A DNA stretch of 64,000 nt from Psococerastis gibbosa (lineage: Eukaryota > Arthropoda > Insecta > Psocodea > Psocidae): positions 27,296,019-27,360,018 of the forward strand of contig OZ020491.1 of the NCBI GenBank assembly GCA_963971405.1, written 5' to 3'. The notes beneath the pieces are model-generated. The model worked only from the letters and a program-made list of their open reading frames with translations, did no database searches and was not told the DNA's origin. Below, in pieces: positions 44,433 through 56,354 of the stretch (positions are counted from its first letter, which is position 1; each line of letters begins with the position of its first letter). Made by a program: the position numbers and the translations under genes.

Positions 44433-47400
44433 AGGCAGGGCCTGCCTGCGCCACTACACACCTGCTTAAAACCTCACATCGCCTTCTTATCACGGACCCT
44501 TGCACCAAGATACGTTATCTCATTGACACAGGGTCCGACATCTGCGTTTTTCCACGTGCCCGTCTCAACCTACCGCTCCGTCGTACTCAACTCGAGCTGA
44601 CTGCCGCCAATGGCACAATCATCAATACGTACGGAACAACAGCTCAACAACTGGACCTGGGATTACGACGCAGTTTCCGTTGGAATTTCATCATTGCCGA
44701 TGTCACGCAGCCCATCATCGGTGCAGACTTTCTCGCAGCCTCTAATTTGCTGGTGGATCTCCAGAACTCAAAGCTGATCGACGGGACAACGCATCGCAAG
44801 GCGAACCTGTGTCAAAGCCCCTCCAAGCAACCTAGCGTTTCTACCTTAACAATACCGCACAGTACCCCGGCCAGTCTAAAAGTAATAATTGAGGAGTTTA
44901 GCGACCTCACGCGGCCGAGACAACCCACAGACCAGGTCAAACACTCCACGGTCCACTACATTAGAACGACAGACGGACCTCCCGTCTCCGCTCGCCCACG
45001 CCGGTTGGCCCCGGACAAGTTTATTATCGCCAAAAAGGAGTTCAACGACATGATCCAGACCGGCGTATGTCGTCCGTCCGACAGCCCATGGGCCTCACCA
45101 TTACACCTAGTACCTAAAAGCGACCATTCATGGCGCCCATGCGGGGACTACAGACGGCTCAATGCTCGAACAATTCCTGACGCGTACCCAGTCCGCCACA
45201 TCGCAGATTTCAGTGCAGAATTGCGAGGAAAAACCGTATTCAGCAAAATAGACCTGGTCAAAGCATTCACCCAGATACCAGTTTCCAATGGTGACATTCC
45301 AAAGACAGCAATAAATACTCCGTTCGGCCTTTTCGAATTCCCATTCATGACATTCGGTCTTCGCAATGCTGCTCAAACCTTCCAACGCTTCATGGATAAC
45401 ATCCTACGCGACCTCCCGTGGGCATATTCATACATCGACGACGTACTGGTTGCATCGAGTGATAAGCAGGAGCACGAATCACACCTACGTCAACTCTTCC
45501 AACGATTCCGAGAATATGGCCTAGTCATTAATCCTAGCAAGTGTACCCTCGGCGTTGGGTCAATCAGCTTTCTTGGTTACCTCGTGTCAGCAGAAGGCAC
45601 ACAAGCCCTACCAGACAGGGTAAAGGCACTCACTGAATACCCTCTTCCAAAGACATTCAAAGATCTACGCCGTTTCCTTGGCATGATTAACTACTACCGC
45701 CGGTTCCTACCAAATGCAGCCAACGAACAAGCACCACTCAACACGTTGTTATCTGGAGACAAGGTAAAAGGGAACGCTACGATACCATGGACAACAAAGC
45801 TTACCGAAGCTTTCAGCTCATGCAAACACAGTCTGGCACGCATCACCCTACTCGCGCATCCAGATCATACGGCTCCGATTGCACTAGTCACAGATGCATC
45901 AGACACCAGTATCGGAGCTACAGTCCAACAACGGATCAACGATCATTGGCAGCCATTGGCATTCTTCTCGCAGAAACTTAAAGAAAACCAACGAACATGG
46001 TCCGCCTACGATCGCGAATTGCTTGCGGTACACGACGCCATTCGTCATTTCCGTTACCTGCTAGAAGCGCGCGCTTTTGTCGTGTATACCGATCACAAAC
46101 CGTTGACGCACGCTTTTCAGAATCCAAAAACAAGTTGCTCACCTCGCCAAATGCGGCAAATGGAATTCGTCTCTCAATTCACCACGGACATCCAATACAT
46201 CGCTGGGCAGGACAACTTGGCCGCTGATGCATTCTCAAGAATCGAAGCAATCTCTACTCCCGTATCTCCTGAGCAACTTTCTTCTGCTCAGAAAGACGAC
46301 AGAGAACTCAAAGAGCTTCGGTCCAGTAGAAAGACGTCCCTCATCCTCGTTGATGTTCCCATTCCGGGCTCTGATTCAGTCCTTACGTGCGATTCTAGTC
46401 AAGACATACAACGCCCATTTGTGCCCAAACCATTACGTCGACAACTTTTCGAGCACCTACACAGCCTACATCACCCAGGAATAGCAGCGTCTGCTAACCT
46501 GGTTGCCCAACGCTACATATGGCCTTCTATCCGTAAGGATTGCCGCGCTTGGGCTCGTCTGTGTGTCAACTGTCAATTGTCCAAGATACATCGACACACC
46601 CTCACTGCGATTGGAACCTTTACTCAGCCTGACCGACGGTTTCAGCACATACACCTCGACATTGTAGGCCCATTACCACCGTCGGAAGGCTACACGTATT
46701 TGTTAACACTCGTTGACCGTTTCACGCGATGGCCGGAAGCCGCTCCTATGGTGAACATCACCGCCGAAAACGTCGCCAGAACCCTCATTTCCTGCTGGAT
46801 CAGCCGGTTTGGGTGCCCGGAGACAATTACTACAGATCGCGGCCGACAGTTTGAGAGCCATTTGTTTGCTGACCTGGCCCGATTATGCGGATTTCACCAT
46901 GCACGGACTACCAGTTACCACCCTGCATCCAACGGCATGGTAGAGCGTATGCACCGCTCACTCAAAGCCTCCATTATGTGTCATGCCAATGACAAATGGA
47001 CGGAAGCCCTTCCACTAGTTTTACTGGGCATGCGCGCCACTCTTAAGAAAGATCTTCAAGCTTCTCCAGCAGATCTGGTCTATGGTGAACCATTAAAACT
47101 ACCAGGACAGATGCTGACAACTCCTCCTTCAAATCAGAGTCCGGCGGACACTCTCATCTCACTTCGAAGGAAATTCGACTCACTACGCCCCACTCGCGTC
47201 AAGAGACACGGGGCTCATCAAACATTCATCCCACAAGACCTTGCCAAGGCCACGCACGTTTTCGTGAGACAAGACCACGTCCGTGCTTCCCTCGAACGTC
47301 CTTATGCGGGACCATTCCCTGTGTTAAGTCGCACCGACAAAACAGTTACGATTTCAAGCCGCGGTCGTGCGGTTACTGTGTCAATGGACAGGGTCAAGCC

Positions 47401-47605
47401 GGCCTACATTAATGCCAGTACAGACGAACCGTCCCACCAGTCTACGATCAACCCCCCGCATCAGCATCCTGCTCAAGATAAACCTCAGGAGAAGGTCTCC
47501 TCACCACTTCCTGCCACTGACGTCGTGCCGACACCACCGACTCGCACCACTCGCTCAGGTCGTCACGTCCACGTTCCACGACATTTCTCCGACTTCCAGT
47601 CTTAG
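44342..47605 (+). CDS. G2 pol: protease, reverse transcriptase, RNase H, integrase
   Basis: 1087 codons, in the -1 frame relative to gag, so a programmed shift in 44342-44432 is expected; the exact site is not identified. Protease [13 protein letters not shown] (about residue 60), RT with motif [11 protein letters not shown] and intact YIDD (residues 364-367), RNase H ([18 protein letters not shown]), integrase finger ([10 protein letters not shown] ... CVNCQ), and D, D, E in [14 protein letters not shown] and MVERMH. Every catalytic motif I looked for is present. No envelope gene. Confidence 0.93.
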   Translation: MVFLPPNLWEEGQKVPAAMQISEKRRSQPVKAGPACATTHLLKTSHRLLITDPCTKIRYLIDTGSDICVFPRARLNLPLRRTQLELTAANGTIINTYGTTAQQLDLGLRRSFRWNFIIADVTQPIIGADFLAASNLLVDLQNSKLIDGTTHRKANLCQSPSKQPSVSTLTIPHSTPASLKVIIEEFSDLTRPRQPTDQVKHSTVHYIRTTDGPPVSARPRRLAPDKFIIAKKEFNDMIQTGVCRPSDSPWASPLHLVPKSDHSWRPCGDYRRLNARTIPDAYPVRHIADFSAELRGKTVFSKIDLVKAFTQIPVSNGDIPKTAINTPFGLFEFPFMTFGLRNAAQTFQRFMDNILRDLPWAYSYIDDVLVASSDKQEHESHLRQLFQRFREYGLVINPSKCTLGVGSISFLGYLVSAEGTQALPDRVKALTEYPLPKTFKDLRRFLGMINYYRRFLPNAANEQAPLNTLLSGDKVKGNATIPWTTKLTEAFSSCKHSLARITLLAHPDHTAPIALVTDASDTSIGATVQQRINDHWQPLAFFSQKLKENQRTWSAYDRELLAVHDAIRHFRYLLEARAFVVYTDHKPLTHAFQNPKTSCSPRQMRQMEFVSQFTTDIQYIAGQDNLAADAFSRIEAISTPVSPEQLSSAQKDDRELKELRSSRKTSLILVDVPIPGSDSVLTCDSSQDIQRPFVPKPLRRQLFEHLHSLHHPGIAASANLVAQRYIWPSIRKDCRAWARLCVNCQLSKIHRHTLTAIGTFTQPDRRFQHIHLDIVGPLPPSEGYTYLLTLVDRFTRWPEAAPMVNITAENVARTLISCWISRFGCPETITTDRGRQFESHLFADLARLCGFHHARTTSYHPASNGMVERMHRSLKASIMCHANDKWTEALPLVLLGMRATLKKDLQASPADLVYGEPLKLPGQMLTTPPSNQSPADTLISLRRKFDSLRPTRVKRHGAHQTFIPQDLAKATHVFVRQDHVRASLERPYAGPFPVLSRTDKTVTISSRGRAVTVSMDRVKPAYINASTDEPSHQSTINPPHQHPAQDKPQEKVSSPLPATDVVPTPPTRTTRSGRHVHVPRHFSDFQS

Positions 47606-47616
47606 GAGGGGGGTAA

Positions 47617-48003
47617 TGTGGGGACCACTTAGTCCCACATGTGTAATAACCAGTCTGCTTCCAGCTTCACCTTTTTCCCGGTAGATGGCGCTGTTCACAT
47701 TCAGATAATTCAATATTCCTCAATCTTCCTTTTACGTATTTATTTCTCTTATTCAATAATATCTTTAATCTACCCTCTGTGTCTCATCAGCTCCTTTAGC
47801 TGTGGACACAGAGTTGGTTTTTCTATATGGAAGCAGGCTGGATCAAATTCAATATTAATTGTAAGCATGTATCGTTCTCGTCTCACAGCTCATATTGTAA
47901 CCACTGTGTGTTAAATTACTCTAACTTGAGTCGAAGCACTGCAATACAAACCAATTCAAGTCTACACTGCCTATTCAATTGCATCGTCCTTCGACAAGCT
48001 ACA
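47617..48003 (+). repeat. G2 3' LTR
   Basis: 387 bp, nearly identical to the 5' LTR. Confidence 0.95.
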
Positions 48004-48500
48004 CTGTCAACCAACATGGGGCTGTTTCGCCCGGCGGGAGAGGTTAGTACAAAACCGGTTAATTCTGCTAATTCGGGCAGCAAGCTGCTTTGTCGCGCTC
48101 TTTGTTTCAGAAGGAACTTGTCAGACATAATAGCTCTGCGGTATTGGAGGGGTAGTTCTCCGGCTTCAGACAGTATATAGGGCTATAATAGGGGTTGATT
48201 GTAACAGACCGAGACATGCACGGAGGCACCGGTTATGCAACCGGTCAACTTTGACTAAATGTACTTCACTCGCCTGGCCATAGAAAAAACCAGCGTAATC
48301 AATGATTGCCCGTATAGTGAGCCTGTAATACATAAGACATGTTGAGGGGTGAGCGCCCCTCTTACTCTCTTACATTCTTTCTTTCTTACTTTATTATTAA
48401 CCCATAAGTGATGATTCCCATAGTTCCAGCGCACTATCATTGGTAAAGGGGACTTTGTGGAAGCCGCCATATTGTTCCTTATCGTAATACAAAGCACATA
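48004..48500 (-). pseudogene. LINE L2: RT C-terminal region, 5' side of the G2 insertion
   Basis: On the minus strand: AIIDYAGFFYGQASE, VDRLHNRCLRACLGLLQS and ELPLQYRRAIMSDKFLLKQR, the RT thumb of an R1/I-like LINE, with frame breaks. It directly precedes, in LINE order, the RNase H part at 42696-41946, which shows that G2 landed inside this LINE. Confidence 0.75.
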
Positions 48501-48626
48501 TACCTACATCAGCTTCGAATTCTTCCATAACGATGGTGATCTAGTCACCCCTTAATTTTATTAGCGCAATATCATCGACAAACTGCTTTCTTCACCTTAC
48601 GTATATAATACTATAATACTTGTCAG

Positions 48627-48939
48627 TGGAGTAGCCAAATTTTTTTTTGTTGGGAAGGGGGGGGGTCCAGTTTTCATAAAGTTTGCCCGGTTACGATAGG
48701 TTTTCGAATGGGGTGGTGTTTCATTTGGCGTTCCCCCCCTCCGGGATTGTTTTTTAAAAGATAGGCCTGAAATTTTGATTTTGTAGACGATAACTTTATT
48801 AAGAAAATTGGAGAGAGGGGGACCGGGGTCTCCCCGGCGATTTTTTTTAGACAAATATCTAAAAAATTTGCTATTTTGCTAAAAATTTTTTTTTGGGGGG
48901 GTCCGGACCCCGCTTACCCCCCCTTGGCTACGCCACTGG
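48627..48939. repeat. Short DNA element with CAGTGG(C/A)GTAGCCA ends
   Basis: It begins CAGTGGAGTAGCCA and ends TGGCTACGCCACTG, with internal poly-G and poly-C tracts. It is related to the longer element at 52540-53276 (both have GTTTTCATAAAGTTTGCC). The termini resemble hAT-type non-autonomous elements (inference). Confidence 0.7.
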
Positions 48940-49094
48940 TAGTGGTATATATATAAGAGAAAAGCGACACACCTAGTCAACTACCTACAGACATTTCGTA
49001 ATTTATATAGAGGCATGGGACCTCAAAACTTCTCAAATCTTGAAACCGAAAATGACAGCCAACACAAAAAATTCTAGATTTTTTTTTCTTTAAT

Positions 49095-49350
49095 AATTCC
49101 CCGAAGGACTTTTTATGAGCCTAAGCGTACTTAAAGTGCATTGGTCTCTTGTCCACTGCCATCAACGACCCCATGGATTCCGGACATTAGGTAGACATTA
49201 TTATTGTTTCCATATGCATTTTCGGCCATTTGCAAACAGGTACATACGCCCTCGATGTCAATCTACACCAGCTACAAGCGGTAATGAACAAGCTGAGACA
49301 TGCTTACCATTTACGCAGTGAAACAAGCGAAAGCAATCCTTAACCAATTA
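49095..49350 (+). repeat. Dispersed repeat R1, right half
   Basis: It contains AACGACCCCATGGATTCCGG and AGACATGCTTACCATTTACG. A second piece is at 49890-50010. Confidence 0.6.
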
Positions 49351-49456
49351 CAGATACGAGTGTTATTACTGAATTACAGTACATTCAAAATATTTCTTTG
49401 ATCATCTCCGTACGTTTCGGTTAATAAGCCAAATCCAACCTTTGGAGCAACTATAA

Positions 49457-49840
49457 GGTGCCCATTCCATTGACCGGCTAGGGCTATTTCCAAAAACGGT
49501 GACGTGGTAGCAGACATTCAAGACTTAGGTGGGGTTTCCACCGACCTCGCATTGCAGAATTGACGGAAATGTTTATTTTCCTCTATGCCATAGTTATAAT
49601 TGATCAATGATCATACAGTAAAATCACAAACAAACAAACTAAAATTAAAAAATGGCGTCATGGGATATGTTAAGTACAAACATTTTAATAGATTTCTATA
49701 AAAAGAAAAATTCTAATTTCTGTCAATGTCATTTGCATTCTGCAATGCGAGGTCGGTGGAAGCGCCACCTAAGTCTTGAATGTCTGCTACCACGTCACTG
49801 TTTTTGGAAATAGCCCTAGCCGGTCAATGGAATGGACGCC
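49457..49840. mobile_element. Composite MITE (one inside another), copy 1
   Basis: The outer palindrome GGTGCCCATTCCATTGACCG ... TGGAATGGACGCC is flanked by TAA on both sides. At its centre lies an inner element, 49528-49769, with ends GGTGGGGTTTCCACCGACCT and AGGTCGGTGGAAGCGCCACC. The outer halves AGCAGACATTCAAGACT and AGTCTTGAATGTCTGCT meet at the inner element. The same composite is at 54240 and 61136. Confidence 0.85.
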
Positions 49841-50414
49841 TAAGTATGATATACGGTAGCCTGCAATAAGCCCTTGAAGTCGATTAGCCTGATAAGAGTC
49901 AACGACCCCATGGATTCCGGACGTTACTTGTATTGTATCCATATGAGTTTTTGGCCACTGCCAAACTGGTATACATTCTCAATGTCAACCTACACCGGCT
50001 GCAAGCGGTAGTACCTAGTTGTTCCTTTTAGGCTACAAACGTAGACATAGGGAAGCAATAAGGGAAAAAAAAGAGAAGCTTATACCATATTTATTAATAC
50101 TGTATATTATGATTGAAAGTGATCATCAATGCCGAACAGCTGAGCAAAATGATCGTGTACCCATCCAATAATCTATCTTCAACACGTTTAAAAATAAACA
50201 GATCCGGCAGACTTGTCAGAGTGGATTCTGCGCTGTTGCTCACAAACCCTTTGCTTACTGTTTTTGCAAAGCCCCGCAGGGATTTCTCCCACAGATACAT
50301 CTCAGTATTGACGCCTCATATCCCTGCTGGAAATAGGTCCCCAGATTCGGCTGTTTGTAGTTTCTTTCAAAAAGCTGCTGATTTCTGTACCTGCTTCGTC
50401 AGGTTTGACTCGCT

Positions 50415-53400
50415 ATGGGTAAAGGCAAAGGTAAATGAACTTTAAATGATTTATTATTTGTTTTTGAGACTTTTTTTGGTGATTTTTACAGGGTAGGTTT
50501 AATTTCATCTGACCTTTGTTAACATTTTTTTTTTGTAGGTGGGAAAGGCGGATCTGACGCTGGAGGCGGTACTGATGTAAGTTTAAAGAATTATTATTGT
50601 TTTTGGCAGCTGCATACAGTTATGGTAGTTGGCTCTGTATGCATCAGGTGATTTTAGGAAAAAGTTTGGTTTTAGCAGCCTGTGACCTTGACTTTAGCAT
50701 CTGGCCCTTTAATGCCCCCCTAAACACAACTTGTTGAACTGGATTTCAACTTTCCTACCTATTGTAATTTTTTAGCCTTTCTATGGTACTTACTTTCTGA
50801 AGTTTTTACATTCAAACTGTTTTACTCCATTATTTAATTCAGATTTTGGGTATAAGAGGTTTGATTTTTTGCCCATTCATACACTTATTACATCCAGGCA
50901 GATTTTTAGACTACAGTATATTATGATATACTGTAGGTACACTATGAACTAAGCATATTTTATATTATATTTCTACTACCATAGGCCTATCTTTGTCCGC
51001 TATATATATCGTACATTATATTTAATGGTGAAATGTGTGCTATGTGTTGTTGAGTATTCAGGTCGTCTTCTATATTCTTCTATCCACCTCTCTAGTATAG
51101 TAGTAGTAGTAGCAGTAGTAGTTGTGTTCGTAGGGTTAATAACTACTTAGACCTCATATTTGGGCCCATAGAGCGACCCCGACTTGACTGTCCTACGCCA
51201 GCCCATAGGACAGTGGACCTCCTGATTATAGTGGATTCCGAACCACTTGGGAAGCACAATGAAGTCACACGATTAGTTCGGAGGTGACCAGGGCAAGTCT
51301 TACCATGTTTCCCTACCGGCACTGTGCACACGACCAAGTTATCTGCAGCTTTGAACCTGCTCTGGTCCGCTGGATTCAACTTGGTATGGCGACCGGCATC
51401 CATCTCTCTAACATAGGCTATCAATTTTTTCTAAGCTGCATGCGTACCTACATGGTTCTGGGAAGACGATGGCTTGTTTTGCTGCCATCGAGTCTGAGAG
51501 GAAAACCATCTCAGGTCCAAGGACACACTCATGGACCAGGCCTGTACCCAGGATTTAATTTGAGGGGGGGGGGGCAAGAACAATTTTTTTTTATAAATGA
51601 TAGGTACATCCGTAGTGATTTTAGTATAGTTTTAGCTGAAACTCTTACATTATTATTATTTTTTTAATCAAATTTAGGGGGACCATGGCCCCCTTGGCCC
51701 ATTCTTGGGTACGGGTCTGTCATGGACCATTCATTCATTGAGTAGTCAATCTAGCCTTGTAGCTTGAAGAATTATTGACAGATTCAGAAATGTGCCAGGT
51801 AGTATTGACATAATTGCATAGTTGCGTTTTTGCAGGAATTGGCAGACTTGTCTGTAAATTAGTTGGGGGAGGGAGCAATTCTCGTACAGTATTTACGATT
51901 TTGATGAAACATGGCACAAAAATTGATCATACAAATGTTTTGATCGAGTTCGTTAACCAGCTAGATCCACTATTTAGTTACAAGATGGCGGCCGATTGAA
52001 ACCTTATATAATTCAAATCTCAGTTAATATTGTTCGCAGAGGAATGAATTAAAATCTGACTAAAAACCCGTATTATCATCTACGATAATGGTAATCAACA
52101 CTTTTTACTACAAATCAACGATAACATGTACTGTAGGCGTCCAGTCAAAGTGAAAATAATTTAATATGTAAAAGTTCATAGTCGTCATTGTTTGGAACAC
52201 AAGAGTGTTGTGTGTTGATGTTTGGGTCGGGAAAATAATGAATTTTTTTTTTTATTACATACTGTTGTATGTAGCGTAGGTAGCATAGAGGAAAAGCAGG
52301 GTCTGCGGAATCTCCCTACACCTGATCGGCCAGAGCCGAAAGGGATTTTTTTCCTTTCAATGAACATATTCAGGAATCAGAGTAGGAAATACTGTGTGTG
52401 CTTATTTCTAAATTCCCTTACACCCAGCAAATTTAGGGAGGAAAAATTTCAAATAGTGTTAACAAAGTTGCATAATCATGTTTCTGCAGGAATTGGCAGG
52501 CACTGGTTTTTAGACTCTACCTTTAGGCCCGGTATACAGTGGCGTAGCCAGAATTTTTTTTGGGGGCCCAGTTTTCATAAAGTTTGCCGGCTTACGATAT
52601 GTTTTCGAACGGGGTGGTGTTTCATTTGGCGCTCCCCCCATCCCCCGAATTTTCGTAAAATAGTGCAAAAGAGGAAAGCCGCTCTCATGGACGTACGCAT
52701 CTTTTAATTAGGGGCATGAAAACAATTTGGCCACGGGGCCGGGAGGCCAAAGGGGGGCTCGGGAGTCTCCCCCGGGATGATTTTTGAAAAAAATAGGCCT
52801 GAAATTTTGGAGTTTTACACATTTTGGTGTATAGATACAGCTTGTAACGTATTCTAATAATGTCTAGGTTTTACAGCCGAAGAATAGTAGACCTACTGCG
52901 AGAAAAGGGGGCCCGGGGGTCTCCCCGGTGGTATTACTTTGAAAACGAATAGGCCCAAAATAGCCAAAATAGTGGAGTTTACGCACTTTGAAAGCAGTTA
53001 CGTTTATATTTTAAATGTGAAGAATAATACAGCTAACAAGGGGGACGAGGGCTACTCCGGGGATTGTTTTTTAAAAGATAGGCCTGAAATAGTTTGTCGG
53101 CAAAAAAATTTGATTTTGCAGGCGATAACGTTATTAACAAAACTGGAAAAAGGGGGACCGGTGTCTCCCCGGTGATTTTTTTTGATAATTACCTAAAAAA
53201 AAATGGGTATTTTGCTAAATTTGGGGGGGGGGGTCTGGACCCCGCTGACCCCCCCCCCCCCCTTGGCGACGCCACTGCCGGTATACACGGACGACTAACT
53301 GTTGCGATTTGCCGACGTCTTTTGCATTGTAGGGATAGGTGGGGTTTCCACATACGTCAATGGTCAATGATAAATGTGGTATTGACGTTTTAGCAGACAT

Positions 53401-56354
53401 TAAAGACATACTAAAAATGTCTGCTACCACGTCAAAACCATATTTACCATTGACAATTGACGTATGTGGAAACCCTAGCATAGCTCCGTGCAAAACCACC
53501 GAGTCTAATTCAGAAGATTTCTGTAAACTGGCACGTCTGGGGGAAACCCAAGCACTTTTGTGCGGCCGGGTTCACACCAGAGATATCGACAAGAAATCTT
53601 CTGCTGGCCATATGTCTACAACGGAAAAGACGTAGGGAAATCCCGAAGGGGAAATTAATGGGTATTCATTGGCGCTGACTTGAGAAAAAACTTAGGGGTC
53701 ATCGCAGGGCCGTAGAGAGAATTAGTGGTCCTAAAGACAGGAAGCAATTTGATGATGACCTACCGAAATGACCTACGGAAAAATTTGAACTTTGAAATTT
53801 TATAAAGACTTAGCCTATATATTTACGAAACATAATTTTTTAGCCTGGCTCGGGTCACAGGGCCCCAACCTTGCTCTATCTGGCTCTGTATTTGGGCCTC
53901 GGTGCTCCATTGCCCTGATATTCAGTTCTGTCTTAAAAGCGGTGGAGGGGGGGGGGGCACTGGTCCACACCATTGTAGGTATTCTGTTACAAAATAATTT
54001 GTTATGTCAATCATGTTAGAAACACACGAATTGTTATTATTATTATTTATTATTACTTTGAATAACCGCGACCCATATATTTTGAAGTTTAAAGGTTTAA
54101 ATCGGATGGCAAAGTGACATTCATTGTTTTCGTGCAACCAAAGCACTGATTATTAATAGGAGCTGCATTGATCCAAGCAATGGTACAGACTCGAACGATT
54201 CTCGATCGATGTGCATTCAAACACAAGGTCACGACATAAGGTGCCCATTCCATTGACCGGCTAGGGCTATTTCCAAAACGGTGACGTGGTAGCAGACACT
54301 CAAGACTTAGGTGGCGTTTCCACCGACCTCGCATTGCAGAATTGACGGAAATGTTTATTTTCCTCTATGCCATAGTTAAAATTGATCAATGATCATACAA
54401 TAAAATCACAAACAAACAAACTAAAATTAAAAAATGGCTTCATGGGATATGTTAATTACAAACATTTTAATAGATTTCTATAAAAAGAAAAACAAACATT
54501 TCCATCAATGTCACTTGCAATCTGCAATGCGAGGTCGTTGGAGACGCTACCTAAGTCTTGAGTGTCTGCTACCACGTCACCGTTTTGGAAATAGCCCTAG
54601 CCGGTCAATGGAATGGGCGCCTTAGCATTGGACAGAATTGCTGACATAAAATATGGGGATTACACACAAAAGAAAAAAATAACGATAGATATTTTCATTT
54701 GGCGCTTATTTCACCTACGTCAATAGTGCTGATAGTAAATGTAGTATTGACGGAAATCTGAATTTTACTCTATGCCATAGTTAAAATTGATCAATGATCA
54801 TAGAGTAAAATCACGCGTTGCAAACAATAACAAACTAAAATGGCGTCATGGGATATGTTAAGTACAAACATTTTATATTTTATTGTTGATAAAACAATTT
54901 TCATCTATTGAACAGATCGGTGAAGGTCGATCTTACTTCGGATCTCCTACTATTATTAGGTTTTATTAAAAATAATAAGTGTACGAAGAAAACAAATACA
55001 AACAAAATTTCAAAAAACAAATGCAAACAAATTTCAAAAAATTTGGTGATGCATACGTGTCATTAGAAGAAAAGTGATCAATAGTTGAAAAAACCAGTGA
55101 AATGGCGTGCATCAATGAAAAATTGAAATTTCCGTCAATACTACATTTACTATCACTATTGACGGTGGTGGAATAAGCGCCTAACCGTTCATTAAATTCT
55201 ACTGGTGAGCTGATGATCGCACTGTGCGGTGTATACGTTGCTGAGAATAAATTAGCCTAACTTTTATTTCCACAAGCTTTGGCCGATGAATATTTTATTT
55301 TTCTATGGTAGGATATATGCCATTTTCTTCTGAGGCCACAATCTCAACGATTGGTTGACAGCAACTCCCTGCATATCATCCCCCAGCTCTTTCGGTCCTG
55401 CGTCTTCCTCTTCAGCTCTTGGTACGTTCGAGGTCCTGTGTCCTCCTTCAGTTGATCCATGAATTCCTTCTTCGGCCACCCTCTTCTATTGGCTCCTTCC
55501 GCTGTACCCTCAATGATGGTGTGTACCAGATTTTCGTGTCTTAATAATTGCCCAACCTATGTACTGTATATCGCTCTTCTACATCTTATATAACTGCTTC
55601 AATAGCCTCTACCACTCTTTGATATGTCAGGTAGTCCCTCTATATGCCATTCTTCTTCTTCTTCTGGCTCTGGAGCCCTTGATGAGCTTTGGCCAGTTCG
55701 ACAACACTCCTCCAGTTGTCTTTGTTTCCAACTCCCAACTCGCGGAGATCAGTTTCTAACTCATCCTTCCTGCGTTTTCAAGGACGCCCCGCCAGTCGTC
55801 TTCCTGTCATGCTTGCTTTGTACATCTTGTTGGACTTGCGGTCGTCTGGCATTCTTACGGCGGCCATCTTAGTCTTTGCGATTTTGTACACCGGACTATG
55901 TCTTATCCGTTGAGTATTACATCTATTACGGCGTTGTTTCTTACACGTCAGGGACGGATCCTTGGGGGGGGGGGGGATAGAATGGACTTTTGTCGGAAAT
56001 TAAAAGAAATTATTACTCAAGTAAGGGAAACGCGATATTTTTCAGGCCACCGCCCCCCCCCCGAAAACTTTTTCTGAAACCGTCCCTGCTCTCCGCCTTC
56101 GCATAGGGGTCCATAGATCATCCTTATTATCTTTCTTTCCAATACTCGCAGTTTGTTTGCGTCATTGTCAGTAAAATTCCCGGTTGCAGAGCCATATGCT
56201 GAAATGCTCCATGTGCCATTATAACATGATGAATCCATACTTCTTCTTACAGAAAAAAGCCGCAGCTGCTGGTGCGCCCGCTGCGGGGAAAGGCGGTGAC
56301 GCCAAACCAGCGGGCGGCGACAAGAAAGGCGGGAAAAAAGGCGGAAAAAAGTGA
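50415..56354 (+). CDS. Small Lys/Gly/Ala-rich protein, 51 residues
   Basis: Three exons fit by phase and splice sites: 50415-50430 (MGKGK and one base), 50539-50576 and 56253-56354. The product starts MGKGKGGKGGSDAGGGTDKK and ends in GGKKGGKK before TGA. It has no Cys, no aromatic residue and no hydrophobic segment. Intron 1 is 108 bp; intron 2 is 5.7 kb and full of mobile elements. The composition recalls small lysine-rich proteins (SMKR1-like), but their conserved hydrophobic middle is missing. An unseen exon in intron 2 could supply it. The function is unknown. Support is clean phases, in-frame basic repeats in all three exons, and higher GC in the exons than around them. Confidence 0.6.
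51145..51400 (-). repeat. Dispersed repeat R1, left half
   Basis: An inverted copy of 7337-7590 (TCCGAACCACTTGGGAA, CCGGCACTGTGCACACGACC). Confidence 0.65.
51538..51725. repeat. Short DNA element, poly-G rich
   Basis: The inverted ends GACCAGGCCTGTACCCAGGA and ATTCTTGGGTACGGGTC enclose GAGGGGGGGGGGCAAG. It has the same style as the CAGTGGCGTAGCCA elements. Confidence 0.5.
52540..53276. repeat. Longer DNA element with CAGTGGCGTAGCCA ends
   Basis: It begins near CAGTGGCGTAGCCA and ends TTGGCGACGCCACTG. The internal sequence has decayed repeats of GGTCTCCCCGGTG and ATAGGCCTGAAAT. No transposase is seen. The open frames of 78-161 codons in it are not conserved. Confidence 0.65.
53338..53479. 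repeat. Palindromic MITE, GGTGGGGTTTCC family
   Basis: GGTGGGGTTTCCACATACGT against ACGTATGTGGAAACC, with the shared centre ATTAAAGACATACTAAAAAT. It is close to 13325-13459. Confidence 0.8.
54240..54621. mobile_element. Composite MITE, copy 2
   Basis: Outer ends GGTGCCCATTCCATTGACCG and CGGTCAATGGAATGGGCGCC. Inner element 54310-54551, in the same orientation as copy 1. Confidence 0.85.
54701..55181. repeat. GGCGC-ended MITE with inner-element similarity
   Basis: Ends GGCGCTTATTTCACCTACGT and GGTGGAATAAGCGCC. The inner sequence CTCTATGCCATAGTTAAAAT and TTGATCAATGATCAT is shared with the inner element of the composites, linking the two families. Confidence 0.75.
55290..56238 (-). pseudogene. 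LINE fragments (RT C-terminal region), interrupted
   Basis: On the minus strand 56238-56094 encodes AYGSATGNFTDNDANKLRVL and ERKIIRMIYG, as in the C-terminal RT segment of many LINEs. The homology seems to continue at 55905-55620 and 55560-55300 with breaks. A poly-G element (55948-56093) splits it. A second copy of part of it is at 56720-56930. Confidence 0.6.
55948..56093. repeat. Short DNA element, CAGGGACGG ends
   Basis: CAGGGACGGATCC at the left and GAAACCGTCCCTG at the right are inverted, with internal poly-G and poly-C. It lies inside the LINE fragments. Confidence 0.65.

Larger units (their letters stand above)
42697..48003 (+). mobile_element. Full-length Ty3/gypsy LTR retrotransposon, element G2
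   Basis: The LTRs 42697-43083 and 47617-48003 (387 bp each, TGTGGGGACC...AAGCTACA) differ at one position that I can see (GCAGTACAAA/GCAATACAAA). A 4-bp duplication CTGT flanks the element (42693-42696, 48004-48007). TTGGTGACCCTCGAC follows the 5' LTR as primer-binding site. AGGAGGGGGG (47604-47613) is the polypurine tract. Gag and pol are intact in overlapping frames. Among the elements here this one looks most likely to have moved recently. Confidence 0.95.
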
